Below are positions 22,320 to 35,551 of a stretch of DNA of 64,000 nucleotides, piece after piece. A model generated the notes under the pieces. The model ran no database searches. It worked only from the letters and a program-made list of their open reading frames with translations, and had not been told where the DNA came from. The translations under genes were made by a program, and so were the position numbers. Each line of letters begins with the position of its first letter. Position 1 is the first letter of the stretch. Source of the stretch: Turbatrix aceti. Taxonomy: Eukaryota > Nematoda > Chromadorea > Rhabditida > Panagrolaimidae. The DNA is taken from contig OZ017767.1 of assembly GCA_963969345.1 (NCBI GenBank), positions 3,996,739 through 4,060,738 on the forward strand. Direction: 5' to 3'.

Positions 22320-25300
22320 ATGGATGCGTACTTCAAACCAGTGCTTCCGTTCCTCAAGCGTAAAGCTAAGGGGTCCGTGCTGATTTTCCGTCGCAAGGTG
22401 AGTTTTCGGGGGTTTTGGTGTATTTTATGTTTATGCCTCTGTAGGACGGCCGCGAGCTCTACGATGATGACGCCCGTCTTGTTGCGGATAAGCTGCTCAT
22501 GTCGGATGTTGCCCTGAAGACTTATCAACTCAGTTGGTTTATTTTTTTTTATTGTTCATTGGGGTGACGACGAAATGCTTCAGAGGACCGAGAACTTTCG
22601 GTTTTGACGCTCAACAAACTCCAGCTGACTCGAGTGATCCGCGATCTGCTGCTGACGCTTCGATGCAGGGTCGAGGTGTACGACGAATCCGACGGGGACA
22701 TTTTCCTGGCTCAGCAGGGTGATTTGACGAATTACGATGCGTTTCGGGACATCGTCGAGAGCAGCGTCGAACTCGGAGAGCTGTCCACCGTCATGGCCAT
22801 CCGACTCGTCGGTCGGGATTCTCCTGAGGATGTATGCTTGTTTTTTTGCGTTGTCAGATTCCAATAAAATATGCGGTTTCAGAATTCGGTTGTCGTGGCG
22901 TTGTGCAATCCCCACACTTCGCGCATCGTCATCGGCGAGTTCAAGGACACGTCCAACTTCTACTACCTCTCAGTGAGTCAGCCTACTTGTATTCACTTGT
23001 TTTCTTTCGTTTTTTTCAGGAATGCATTCAAAACCACGTTCCCCGGGAGTGCATCATCTTCAAGAGCGACGAAGAACAGCGACCCACGCTCATCAAGAAC
23101 CTCAGAATCGCGCTCAATCGAGGAAACGTTCCCCATTTCACAGTTCCTGATGTTGACATCTCTGAGGTGTCTCTGGATGACCAGAAGGCCGCCTTCATTT
23201 CTCTGCTGTTCAAAAGGGGGACTTCGAGCCAGAGTTCTTCCTTTTCGGCTAATGTCATCCAGACCGCGTATCCGCTGATCAAGCGCATGGACCTGCTGAC
23301 TTCTGGACTTGAAAAGTTTTTCGTCGTGGAGTACGAGTGCGCCGGGCACCTGCACCTTGATAGCGCTGCCGTTCGAGCTCTGGAGTTGTTTGCGCTTGTT
23401 CGCGATGACGGTTGGTAGTTTCGGTGCTTTTCAGTACAAATGTTTTCACTAAATTTTTTTTAGAAGACGAGACTTCTTCTCGAGGCTACGGCACGCTGTA
23501 CGACCACCTGAACAAGTGTCGATCCGACATTGGACGTCGTCTGCTGCGCTCCTGGCTGCGTAGGCCGTTGTGCGATCGTCGACGCATTGAAGAGCGTCTG
23601 GACGTCGTCGAAGCCCTCGTGGACAATCACTCGTGCCGGGACACACTGCACAATTCTCTGCTCCGCCAGATTCCCGACATTGGCGTGATCGAGCGCCGCT
23701 TTCTCCAGCAGAAGGCCAGCCTCGCAGATTGCTACCGGGTCTATCGCCTCGTCAACCTGCTCCATTCCTTTGACGCCGTGATTTCGTCTCTCGCGAATGA
23801 GCTTCCCGAGGACCGCGCGGCTTCTGTCAACGCTCTTCTGGCAGAACCCACGAAGAAAGCTCTCACCGAATTCGGGCGATTCACCTCCATGATCGACGAG
23901 CTCGTCGACGTTGACTACGCAGAGGAGACCGGCACGTACCGTATCAAGCCGGCAACCAACCCCGAGCTCGCTGCATGCTGGGAGAAAGTCAAGGTAAATA
24001 AGTTTTGGCTGGCTTCCGTTTACTCAGCCCGTTTTCCAGGTTTTTGAAAAGAAGGCCAACAAGCAGCTGGCCGCGATCAACGAACGCGCCGGCCTGGACA
24101 GCATCAAGCTCGACACCAAGGCCGAGGGCGGTTTCGTCTTCCGCGCACTCCTGAAGGACGAAAAAGTTATCAGCAAGCTTCGGGTCGAGGTGATCGACGT
24201 TAACAAAGGCTCTGGCATTCGGTTCACCACTACGGAGTTGGCCCGCATCACGGCCGATGCACAGGATGTTCACTCGACGTACAATGCTCTCCAAGAAGCG
24301 ATTACGAAGGAGCTCATGACGATCGCCCAGGAATTCATCGCCAAGCTGGAGCCTCTCGGTGACCTGCTCGCCGTAATCGACGTTCTCTGTGCATTCGCTG
24401 TCGTTACTGCGAATTCGCCAACCTCTTATATCCGTCCTGAGCTGCTCGACAAGGGCACGGGAGTTCTCCAGCTTGAGCAGTGTCGGCATCCAGTCATTGA
24501 GTGCAAAGGCGATGTCAGCTACATTCCCAACGATGTCAAACTCACTAACAATGGTTGGTTTTGGGGGACAAGAAAAGTATGCAATGACGGGGCACGTTTT
24601 TCAGATCCCTCGAACAGCGCTCGATTTGCCGTGGTGACGGGTGCCAACATGGGCGGCAAGAGCACGTACCTCCGGTCGGCGGCGCTCACCGTGATCATGG
24701 CCCAGGTCGGCTGCTTTGTCCCCTGCGACGCTGCTACGATTTCCGTCGTCGATGGAATCCACACTCGCGTCGGGGCCAGTGACTTCCAGTGCAATGGAGT
24801 GAGCACCTTCATGGCAGAGATGGTAGATGTCGTCGCGATCTTGGATGCGGCCAAGTCGACGAGTCTGGTGCTCATCGATGAACTCGGTCGGGGCACCTCC
24901 ACCTACGATGGCTTTGGCATGGCCTGGGGCGTCGCGACGTAAGTTCCGGCTTGCATTGATTTTCCGAGGTAAAATGTTTTACTTGCAGTCATCTGTTGAC
25001 AAAGATTGGCTGCATCTGCGTCTTTGCAACTCACTACCACGAAATGTCAATGCTCAAGGAAAAATTCCCGACGGAAGTCGTCAATCTCAAAGTCCAAACT
25101 GACGCTGCCGAGGATGGATCCATAACGCTGCTGTACAAAATCGTCGAAGGCCTGGCCGAGCGATCGTTTGGCATCAACATTGCGCGATGCGTCGAGTTCC
25201 CCGAGCATGTCATCAAGGTGGGTCTGCCTGTACTCGCACGAATGAATGCACGGCACCGTACTGTTTTTTGCAGGAAGCGGAAAAGATTTTGGGATTCCTC

Positions 25301-25465
25301 GAAACCAATTCCTGGGAGTACACCGAGGAGGTGAACAAGGCCTCTGACATGCCGGACACCGAGGCCATCGATGCGGCCGTCGAAGAGCTGAAGGACCTTG
25401 CCGACATCAAGGACATCGACGAGCTGCGTGCTGCTGTCCAGCGCATCTTGCCTGCTGGGATGTAG
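22320..25465 (+). CDS. msh-2: DNA mismatch repair protein MSH2
   Basis: MutS homologue, common subunit of MutS-alpha and MutS-beta; 897 residues (human 934). Exons: 22320-22397, 22445-22532, 22584-22831, 22883-22972, 23020-23410, 23464-23993, 24040-24553, 24605-24938, 24989-25217, 25274-25465. Order: mismatch-binding-like domain I, connector, lever/clamp (GYGTLYDHLNKCRSDIGRRL, RRIEERLDVVEALV), then ATPase. Walker A is GANMGGKST (about residue 658; animals usually have Pro at the second position), followed by FVPCDAATIS, STFMAEM, Walker B with LVLIDELGRGTSTYDGFG, and ATHYHE. MSH2 lacks the Phe-x-Glu mismatch motif of MSH6, as here. The C-terminal dimerisation tail (WEYTEEVNKASDMPD onward) is shorter than in human. 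Between exons 7 and 8, a 51-base intron is open in frame, so retention would add 17 codons. Confidence 0.96.
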
Positions 25466-26030
25466 AGCCTGAACACATCCCTTCATTCCGGGAATTCCCT
25501 TTTGCATCGAAAACGATTTCTACCCACAATTGTGATCCACTTTTTTTCATGTCCATTGTCCACTGTGTCACTCGTGTCTTGCTGTGATCTCGATGTTATA
25601 TGCGTTGGTAAAGCACGCTCACGTGTTCTCAGGAGGACGAGAGGGGGAGGAAGCCTGGGGCTTGGATCAAAATACTACAGATGAAGCCATTGAACGGACC
25701 TCGACCCCGCTTCCGTTTTTGAACAAACAATGTTTTTTTGTACCAGTAACGACCCCCAAAAGCAAACATCTAATTCATTAACGGGGGGAACAAGCATTCA
25801 GTGGCCCAGTCGGAAGTCCACGGAGACTCACTTTTCTGGTTTAAACACCTGACACGAGTATTTAATTCAGAAGCGACTGTACGCCAGTCAAATAAATACA
25901 AGCAGCTGCGCATGCGCTTTCCTTGAGGCAGTTTGGGCTTGACAGAAGCGCGAACAATGTAACAATACTTAAGGGCACCTCGTGTTGCCCATTGTTGCCA
26001 TTTCAAAAGGTTCGTGCTTTCTGAAACGCG
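25466..26030. other. MSH2 3' region and mucin gene promoter
   Basis: About 565 bases between same-strand genes. No gene is seen. Confidence 0.45.
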
Positions 26031-29000
26031 ATGAACCGGGAGGTTTTGATATGTATACTGTCATTGATACTGGTTTACGTCATCAAAGATGTTGAAGGAC
26101 AGACGGTAAGCGGTGATAACAATTGTTGATATTAAGGTTTGAATCTTCTTTTAGTGTGCATGCGCCGCACCGGTACAGGAAACGGACGAATCACAATTAA
26201 CCTTATATGCAGCGAACGGAGTGCTTTCGTATTCAGCAGAGGCTGAATCTTCAGGAAACATTTCATGCGTTTATACACTTTCATGTACAACTCCTGGTGC
26301 TACGCCAGATTATGAGTTCGATATTTCTTGCACAATACTTCCCGACTCCCCGGGCTTACTAGTTGACTTAACGCTTGGCACAGTAGTAACAACTGAAGTA
26401 GACTGCTTAACCAACGGAGAGTATGTTGTGGCGGGATATAACGATGTATATCTCTCAAATGCATTTGGTTGCCAATGTAAGTAACTTTGACCATTACGTT
26501 AACAAGATTTTTTACTATGATTCAGACCTTGGACCGGAAGTAACTACGACACCGATCATTTCAACAACGACAGAAGCCACAACAACTACCGTCCCGACGA
26601 CAACGACAGAAGCCACAACAACTACCGTTCCGACGACTACGACAGAAGTCACAACAACAACGGTGCCGACGACAACAACTGAGGCTACGACAACTACCGT
26701 TCCGACGACAACGACAGAAGCCACAACTACTACTGTTCCGACGACAACGACAGAAGCCACGACAACAACGGTGCCGACGACAACGACAGAAGCCACAACA
26801 ACTACCGTTCCGACGACTACGACAGAAGTCACGACAACAACGGTGCCGACGACAACAACTGAGGCTACGACAACGACCGTTCCGACGACAACGACTGAAG
26901 CCACAACTACTACTGTTCCGACGACAACGACAGAAGCCACAACAACTACCGTTCCGACGACAACGACAGAAGCCACAACTACTACTGTTCCGACGACCAC
27001 GACTGAAGCAACGACAACTACTGTTCAAACGACCACGACAGAAGCCACGACAACAACGGTGCCGACGACGACTACAGAAGCTACGACCACAACAGAAGCA
27101 ACGACGACGACTGAAGCAACTACCACGACTGAAGTGACTACGACAACAGAGCCAACTACAACGACTGAAGCTACGACGACGACAGAAGCCACTACGACAA
27201 CGGAGCCAACGACGACGACAGAAGCTACGACGACGACAGAAGCTACGACGACGACTGAAGCTACGACGACGACTGAAGCTACGACCACAACAGAAGGTAC
27301 GACGACGACTGAAGCTACTACCACGACTGAAGCGACTACGACAACGGAGCCAACGACGACGACTGAAGCTACGACGACGACTGAAGTCACTACGACAACA
27401 GAGCCAACGACGACGACAGAAGCTACGACCACAACAGAAGCTACGACGACGACTGAAGCAACTACCACGACTGAAGTGACTACGACAACAGAGCCAACTA
27501 CAACGACTGAAGCTACGACGACGACAGAAGCCACTACGACAACGGAGCCAACGACGACGACAGAAGCTACGACGACGACAGAAGATACGACGACGACAGA
27601 AGCTACGACCACAACAGAAGCTACGACGACGACTGAAGCTACGACCACAACGGAGCCAACGACGACGACTGAAGCTACGACGACGACTGAAGTCACTACG
27701 ACAACAGAGCCAACGACGACGACAGAAGCAACTACCACGACTGAAGCTACGACGACGACTGAAATCACTACGACAACAGAGCCAACTACAACGACCGAAG
27801 CTACGACGACGACTGAAGTCACTACGACAACGGAGCCAACGACGACGACAGAAGCTACGACGACGACTGAAGCAACTACCACGACTGAAGCAACTACGAC
27901 AACGGAGCCAACGACGACGACTGAAGCTACGACGACGACTGAAGTCACTACGACAACAGAGCCAACGACGACGACTGAAGCTACGACCACAACAGAAGCT
28001 ACGACGACGACTGAAGCTACGACCACAACGGAGCCAACGACGACGACGGAAGCTACGACCACAACAGAAGCTACGACGACGACTGAAGCAACTACCACGA
28101 CTGAAGCGACTACGACAACGGAGCCAACGACGACGACTGAAGCTACGACCACAACAGAAGCTACGACGACGACTGAAGCTACGACCACAACGGAGCCAAC
28201 GACGACGACTGAAGCTACGACGACGACTGAAGTCACTACGACAACGGAGCCATCGACGACGACAGAAGCTACGACCACAACAGAAGCTACGACGACGACT
28301 GAAGCTACGACGACGACTGAAGCAACTACCACGACTGAAGCTACGACGACGACTGAAGCAACTACCACGACTGAAGCAACTACGACAACGGAGCCAACGA
28401 CGACGACTGAAGCTACGACGACGACTGAAGTCACTACGACAACGGAGCCAACGACGACGACAGAAGCTACGACCACAACAGAAGCTACGACGACGACTGA
28501 AGCTACGACCACAACGGAGCCAACGACGACGACTGAAGCTACGACCACAACAGAAGGTACGACGACGACTGAAGCTACTACCACGACTGAAGCGACTACG
28601 ACAACGGAGCCAACGACGACGACAGAAGCTACGACCACAACAGAAGCTACGACGACGACTGAAGCTACGACCACAACGGAGCCAACGACGACGACTGAAG
28701 CTACGACCACAACAGAAGGTACGACGACGACTGAAGCTACTACCACGACTGAAGCGACTACGACAACGGAGCCAACGACGACGACTGAAGCTACGACCAC
28801 AACAGAAGGTACGACGACGACTGAAGCTACTACCACGACTGAAGCGACTACGACAACGGAGCCAACGACGACGACTGAAGTCACTACGACAACAGAGCCA
28901 ACGACGACGACAGAAGCTACGACCACAACAGAAGGTACGACGACGACTGAAGCAACTACCACGACTGAAGCGACTACGACAACGGAGCCAACGACGACGA

Positions 29001-32000
29001 CTGAAGCTACGACGACGACTGAAGTCACTACGACAACGGAGCCAACGACGACGACAGAAGCTACGACCACAACAGAAGGTACGACGACGACTGAAGCAAC
29101 TACCACGACTGAAGCGACTACGACAACGGAGCCAACGACGACTGAAGTCACTACGACAACGGAGCCAACGACGACGACAGAAGCTACGACGACGACTGAA
29201 GTCACTACGACAACAGAGCCAACGACGACGACAGAAGCTACGACCACAACAGAAGCTACGACGACGACTGAAGCAACTACCACGACTGAAGCGACTACGA
29301 CAACAGAGCCAACGACGACGACAGAAGCTACGACCACAACAGAAGGTACGACGACGACTGAAGCAACTACCACGACTGAAGCGACTACGACAACAGAGCC
29401 AACGACGACGACAGAAGCTACGACCACAACAGAAGGTACGACGACGACTGAAGCAACTACCACGACTGAAGCGACTACGACAACGGAGCCAACGACGACT
29501 GAAGTCACTACGACAACGGAGCCAACGACGACGACAGAAGCTACGACGACGACTGAAGTCACTACGACAACAGAGCCAACGACGACGACAGAAGCTACGA
29601 CCACAACAGAAGGTACGACGACGACTGAAGCAACTACCACGACTGAAGCGACTACGACAACAGAGCCAACGACGACGACAGAAGCTACGACCACAACAGA
29701 AGGTACGACGACGACTGAAGCAACTACCACGACTGAAGCGACTACGACAACAGAGCCAACGACGACGACAGAAGCTACGACCACAACAGAAGCTACGACG
29801 ACGACTGAAGCAACTACCACGACTGAAGCGACTACGACAACAGAGCCAACGACGACGACAGAAGCTACGACCACAACAGAAGGTACGACGACGACTGAAG
29901 CAACTACCACGACTGAAGCGACTACGACAACGGAGCCAACGACGACGACTGAAGCTACGACGACGACTGAAGTCACTACGACAACGGAGCCAACGACGAC
30001 GACAGAAGCTACGACCACAACAGAAGGTACGACGACGACTGAAGCAACTACCACGACTGAAGCGACTACGACAACGGAGCCAACGACGACGACTGAAGCT
30101 ACGACGACGACTGAAGTCACTACGACAACAGAGCCAACGACGACGACAGAAGCTATGACCACAACAGAAGGTACGACCACAACAGAAGCTACGACGACGA
30201 CTGAAGCAACTACCACGACTGAAGCGACTACGACAACGGAGCCAACGACGACGACTGAAGCTACGACGACGACTGAAGTCACTACGACAACAGAGCCAAC
30301 GACGACGACAGTAGCTACGACCACAACAGAAGCTACGACGACGACTGAAGCTACTACCACGACTGACGCTACTACCACGACTGAAGCAACTACGACAACG
30401 GAGCCAACGACGACGACTGAAGCTACGACGACGACTGAAGCTACGACGACGACTGAAGTCACTACGACAACAGAGCCAACGACGACGACAGAAGCTACGA
30501 CCACAACAGAAGCTACGACGACGACTGAAGCTACGACCACAACGGAGCCAACGACGACGACTGAAGCTACGACGACGACTGAAGTCACTACGACAACGGA
30601 GCCATCGACGACGACAGAAGCTACGACCACAACAGAAGCTACGACGACGACTGAAGCTACGACGACGACTGAAGCAACTACCACGACTGAAGCTACGACG
30701 ACGACTGAAGCTACGACGACGACTGAAGTCACTACGACAACAGAGCCAACGACGACGACAGAAGCTACGACCACAACAGAAGGTACGACGACGACTGAAG
30801 CAACTACCACGACTGAAGCGACTACGACAACGGAGCCAACGACGACTGAAGCGACTACGACAACAGAGCCAACTACAACGACCGAAGCTACGACGACGAC
30901 TGAAGCTACGACCACAACGGAGCCAACGACGACGACAGAAGCTACGACGACGACTGAAGCTACGACGACGACTGAAGTCACTACGACAACAGAGCCAACG
31001 ACGACGACAGAAGCTACGACCACAACAGAAGGTACGACGACGACTGAAGCAACTTCCACGACTGAAGCAACTACGACAACGGAGCCAACGACAACGACTG
31101 AAGTCACTACGACAACAGAGGTAACTACAACGACTGAAGCGACTACGACAACGGAGCCAACGACGACTGTAGCGACTACGACAACAGAGCCAACGACGAC
31201 GACCGAAGTTTCGACGACGGCTGAAGCTGTTACCACTACAGAAGCGACTACGACAACGGAGCCAACGACGACAACTGAAGCTACTACGACGACAGAAGTT
31301 ACTACCACGGAAGCGACTACGACGACGGAACCAACGACGACGACGGAAGCCACAACAACTACCGTTCCGACGACAACGACAGAAGCCACGACAACAACGG
31401 TGCCGACGACAACGACAGAAGCCACGACAACAACGGTGCCGACGACAACGACAGAAGCCACGACAACAACGGTGCCGACGACAACAACTGAGGCTACGAC
31501 AACTACCGTTCCGACGACAACGACTGAAGCCACAACTACTACTGTTCCGACGACAACGACAGAAGCCACAACTACTACTGTTCCGACGACCACGACAGAA
31601 GCCACAACTACTACTGTTCCGACGACAACGACAGAAGCCACGACAACAACGGTGCCGACGACAACGACTGAAGCCACAACTACTACTGTTCCGACGACCA
31701 CGACTGAAGCAACGACAACTACTGTTCCGACGACCACGACAGAAGCCACAACTACTACTGTTCCGACGACAACGACAGAAGCCACAACTACTACTGTTCC
31801 GACGACCACGACTGAAGCCACAACTACTACTGTTCCGACGACAACGACAGAAGCCACAACTACTACTGTTCCGACGACTACGACAGAAGCCACGACAACA
31901 ACGGTGCCGACGACAACAACTGAGGCTACGACAACTACCGTTCCGACGACAACGACTGAAGCCACAACTACTACTGTTCCGACGACAACGACAGAAGCCA

Positions 32001-33856
32001 CGACAACAACGGTGCCGACCACGACGACAGAAGCTACAACAACTACCGTTCCGACGACAACTACCGTTCCGACAACGACGACTGAGATTACGACAACTAC
32101 TGTTCCAACAACAACAGCAGTTGCTACTACAACGACTGAACCGTCGACTACAACAACAACTACAATTGCAGTTACTACTACGGAAGCCACCACGACGGCA
32201 GTTACGTTATCCACTTTGTTGACTACTACGGCTTCTTCCGGTACATGCTGCATTGGGGGCGGTGTTTGGTCTGAATGGGCTGCTGTATCGGCGTGTTCTG
32301 ATACTTGTGGTTCCTGCGGTTCGCAGATGTTCTCTCGCACCTGTATGTCTGAAGGTTCGGGCTGTAATTGTACCGGTTTGGCTTTAAAGTTTGAAAATTG
32401 CAACTTGTCACCTTGTGTGTATCCTCGCAATTCTTGCTGCGGTTCATACAAGGCGATGCCATCTGGCGGAAAAATCATCTGTGGTCCACAACCAACTGTT
32501 GAGCCTACAACTGCTCCTACGGATTCTAGCTGCTGTCCAACGGGTGGTGTCTGGAATAGCTGGAGTGATTGGTCTGCGTGTACTGGAACGTGTGGATCAT
32601 GCGGTACGACTTCTCGTAATCGAACATGCCTAACTACAGACATTGGTTGTGCATGTACTGGATCCTCAATCGAATCAGAGAATTGCACCGTCACCGGTGT
32701 TTGGTCTGATTGGCAGATGGCCACACAGTGCAATTCGACTTGCGGTGCTTGTGGAACATCGTTGTATAATCGGACGTGTACAACTAGTGACTGCGCTTGC
32801 CAGTAAGTTTTGCCTTTACTTTCACAGTAACTATGATGGCATTTTAGAGGCGAATCTGTGGTGGCGCTGCCGTGTGCACTGACTCCTTGCACCTATCCAA
32901 ACAACTCTTGTTGCAGTGGCAAACCTGCTGTTTCCTATTACGCTACTGAAAACTCTCCAATTATTTGCCAGCCATTTGTAAGTTATTCCACTGAATCATG
33001 AAAGATCATGAAAGTTGCGTTTTAGGAATCTTTGCCGGCAGCTGTTAATATACTTTCTTGTACAAACTGTTGCCCTACAGGTGGTGTATGGTCGGAGTGG
33101 AGCGAGACAGTGCCATGTGCCACGTCATGCGGTTCGTGCTCGCAAACCACGTATAACAGAACATGCTTTTCCGAAGCCTATAATTGTTCTTGCACGTATG
33201 TTTTAACATTTTGTTTATCAGAATCAAAATTTAACAGATGTTCATTTGCAGGGGAGAATCCACAAAAACTGCGTATTGTGGCCTCACACCATGTGTTTAC
33301 CCAAACAACTCCTGCTGTGACAGCTTCGTTGCGATGGGCACCACTAGCGGGATCATTTGCGGGCCTCAGGCTACGGATGAAACAAGCACCTCAACCGCAG
33401 ACGGCACCTGTTGTCTCTCCACAGACGGCTTTTGGAACCAGTGGAGCTCATGGTCCAACTGTTCTAACTTGCTGAAGACCCGGTCTAGAACTTGCGCTTC
33501 GACCAGCATTGGTTGCAACTGCACGTACGTAGTTTTGTCCCCGATATCGTATCTAAATTCATGTTGTTTTCAGCGGAAATTCAACTGATTCCTTGGCCTG
33601 TACAAGCTGTTTCAGTGGCGGAACGTGGTCAGCGTGGTCTTCTGCGACGTGTAATGATACCTGTGGCCTTTGTGGTTTTGAATCTTACACCCGAACATGT
33701 GAATCAGAAGCCAGCGGTTGTCCGTGTACCGGTTCGGCAACAAATGTGACATCTACGTATTGCAACAATGCGCTGTGTACCTTCCCTCGGGCATCGTGTT
33801 GCAGCTGGGCTCAACGAGCACTTGTGCGCCGAAAGATAGTATGTCGACTAACTTAG
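26031..33856 (+). CDS. Giant threonine-rich mucin with six TSP1-like repeats
   Basis: Predicted secreted mucin-like protein of about 2,509 residues. Exons: 26031-26105, 26155-26476, 26526-32802, 32848-32977, 33026-33195, 33252-33524, 33574-33856. Residues 1-24 are a signal peptide (LICILSLILVYVI). About 115 Cys-containing residues follow, then a Thr/Glu-rich array of some 1,850 residues encoded at 26560-32150, expected to be densely O-glycosylated. The C-terminal 550 residues hold six thrombospondin-1-like modules, each with W-x-x-W, TCGSCG or similar, RTC and a final CxCTG; most are followed by a CC-containing linker (YPRNSCCGSY, YPNNSCCSG). Introns cut modules in a regular place, at the end of the CxC-T segment. 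No membrane anchor or protease domain is seen, so this is not an ADAMTS enzyme. A role in cuticle, gut lining or another surface coat is inference. Confidence 0.85.
26560..32150 (+). repeat. Coding tandem array, 36-bp and 18-bp units in A-B-A order
   Basis: Flanking blocks (about 26565-27075 and 31345-32060) use a 12-codon unit TTTTVPTTTTEA. The central block uses a 6-codon unit TTTTE-X, where X is mostly A, P, V or G. In the centre a higher-order period of five units recurs (X = A, G, A, A, P; 90 bp). All length changes seen are whole codons, including a few three-Thr units such as EPTTTEV. Confidence 0.95.
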
Positions 33857-33945
33857 TTAACTTATTCAATGCAAGTACGGTACAAATTTATTCGAGATTT
33901 TATACTGAATATACATATATGTGTTGATTGATACGTTTTGTTGTC

Positions 33946-34349
33946 TCATGCATGGAAGGAGCTGAAGCGACGGAACGCAAAGATCATGAATCCAAACATG
34001 CATCCGAACACTATAAGGAAAGCGCAAAGACTACGGCGTTGCTGTTCCGGTGATAGGTTGTAAAAGTACTGCCGCTGATCTGAAAGTTTTCATTTCTTCT
34101 GGAAAAACTGTGAAGTGACTTACAATACGCAGGGCGAGCTCCTAGGCCCATGCCAATGCCACCGATGCCTCCGACGCGTTCGATAACAGTGACGGGCATC
34201 TGATGCGTATATGCCGGAGGCGGTCCGGGGCCTAGAGGATGTGCGCCATCCGGCACCCATCCCGGCGGTGGTGCCGTCGGCATCTGCTGATAGTTGGGCA
34301 TGTACGCATGATAACCCGGTTGATTTTGAAAAACAAATCCGTGTTGCAT
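33946..34349 (-). CDS. Small PPxY membrane protein, cluster member A
   Basis: A 119-residue protein, family not recognised. Exons: 34349-34124 and 34079-33946, phase-1 intron. Exon 1 is Pro/Tyr/Gly-rich (PNYQQMPTAPPPGWVPDG) with the PPxY motif PPPAY, then PVTVIERVGG. Exon 2 starts with a charged stretch (PEQQRRS) followed by one hydrophobic span (LCAFLIVFGCMFGFMIFAF) and a short basic tail. There is no signal peptide; by the positive-inside rule the topology is ambiguous, but a cytosolic PPxY would suit binding of WW-domain ubiquitin ligases. It is the last of five same-strand genes with the same two-exon plan. Confidence 0.72.
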
Positions 34350-34615
34350 GACGTGTTGGACAGAGTGCAGGTTAAGCTAATGCTATGGCAAGTGGGAACA
34401 CACGTATGCCACGCTTGGGTAGTTGAGTACAACTTTTGTGTTATCAGGTACGAACGCCTTCTAAGGTTTCCATAGAAACCACGTAAATGCTATTTTTTCT
34501 TACCGATAAATAAACAGCTGTTGTGTTATCCCACTTGTTCATGTTCGAGAAAAAATGACGAATTCGCTTCTTTTGAGCACAGCTCACGTCTCGGAAAGCA
34601 CACCAACAGAGGAGG

Positions 34616-34627
34616 CACGTGCACGTG
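34616..34627. promoter_or_regulatory. Double E-box palindrome CACGTGCACGTG
   Basis: Perfect 12-base palindrome between cluster genes A and B. The same 12-mer occurs at 41587-41598. CACGTG is a bHLH site and contains ACGTG, the HIF response core. Function not shown. Confidence 0.45.
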
Positions 34628-34657
34628 GCTGCTCAAACATTGCAACATGATTGCTCT

Positions 34658-34952
34658 TTATGGAATGCGTGTAATTGTATAAACTAAACCGCCAACGAAC
34701 AACAGGGTAATGACAATTACGACAGTGAGAATAATACAGCAACGCCGGCGAATTTGTTCAGCGGTATTCATCTGTATGATTTCATGACCTGTAAACACGC
34801 AATTGAATGGGAAGAACAATCGGAAAACAACGCTCAAACAACATACGTTGACTGGGGTCGAATTCAGTTCCATGGTAAACAATAACGGTTTCAAGAGGCA
34901 ATTTTTCGGGATCCAGGGACTCGATTGAAGCTGATGGTGACAAATTGGCCAT
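34658..34952 (-). CDS. Small membrane protein, cluster member B
   Basis: A 78-residue protein. Exons: 34952-34847 and 34788-34658, phase-1 intron. Exon 1 encodes a Ser/Pro/acidic head ending LETVIVYHGTEFDPSQ. Exon 2 encodes INTAEQ-like polar residues, three arginines (IRRR), then a strongly hydrophobic span (CCIILTVVIVITLLFVGGLV) and YTITRIP. An acceptor-like CTTTTTTTGTATCAG lies two bases before the ATG. The structure matches its neighbours; no database family recognised. Confidence 0.7.
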
Positions 34953-34954
34953 AA

Positions 34955-34972
34955 CTGATACAAAAAAAGTAA
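34955..34972 (-). promoter_or_regulatory. Candidate spliced-leader acceptor, cluster gene B
   Basis: Minus-strand polypyrimidine tract ending TATCAG two bases before the ATG. Confidence 0.5.
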
Positions 34973-35134
34973 TAAGACGACTGCTTAGACCGGTGACACT
35001 GGCTGGAAGACAAGCAGCCGAGTAGCCACCGGGGTGATAAGATAAGTCATGAGTTGTTTTTGATACGAAGCAGGCGTGCGAAGGAAGCAGGCTACGCCTA
35101 CGCAAAAATTACAAGAACACGTGGCAGGCCATAG

Positions 35135-35527
35135 TTAATTTCCGGCCAGTATAATGTCATGTCTTTCGGGGTGTCGAGGGTCCATATCCTTATCGGGATC
35201 GAGTTCGCCTATGGCAATCTGCGCTACCGCCAGGACAACGATAAGAATGACGACGAAGACGATGACCATGACGACCACCTTCCCGCCTTTTTCTTCATCT
35301 GTTGAGTTGTTTTGAGGCTCTAAAAAAACTGATTTTTTTCTTATCAGACGCGATGACGTATTGGGCTTACGGCTGATGGTGATGACTCGTTCTTGGGGCC
35401 TGGCACCGTAGATGGACGGGTATGGGTCGCTGCCCGGCGGGTGCGTAGGCACGTATTTGAGGCGTTCCGCCACACCGGGAGAGAGTGGTGGAGGTAGAGG
35501 ATTCATAGGGGGTGACTCGACCGCCAT
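35135..35527 (-). CDS. Small proline-rich membrane protein, cluster member C
   Basis: A 113-residue protein. Exons: 35527-35371 and 35319-35135, phase-1 intron of 51 bases. The first exon is Pro-rich (MNPLPPPLSPGV, YVPTHPPGSDPYPSIYG) and ends ERVITIS. The second starts polar (STDEEKGGK), then a long hydrophobic span (VVVMVIVFVVILIVVLAVAQ) and an acidic/basic tail (DPDKDMDPRHPERHD). The intron lacks an in-frame stop, so an unspliced frame exists, but the GTAAGC donor, TTTTTTTAG acceptor and family plan favour splicing. Acceptor-like CTCTCCGCAG lies 11 bases before the ATG. Confidence 0.7.
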   Translation of the reverse strand: MAVESPPMNPLPPPLSPGVAERLKYVPTHPPGSDPYPSIYGARPQERVITISRKPNTSSRLIRKKSVFLEPQNNSTDEEKGGKVVVMVIVFVVILIVVLAVAQIAIGELDPDKDMDPRHPERHDIILAGN

Positions 35528-35538
35528 CGCGAGGCAAA

Positions 35539-35551
35539 CTGCGGAGAGAAC
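35539..35551 (-). promoter_or_regulatory. Candidate spliced-leader acceptor, cluster gene C
   Basis: Minus-strand TTCTCTCCGCAG upstream of the gene C start with no exon to pair with. Confidence 0.45.

Noticed and set aside
27025..32892. 1,955-codon open frame antisense to the mucin repeat
   Set aside because: Its sequence is an endless Val/Ser/Ala/Gly reading of the complementary repeat. The sense codons for Thr, Glu, Ala, Pro and Val cannot give stops in that antisense frame, so its length is an artefact of the repeat.
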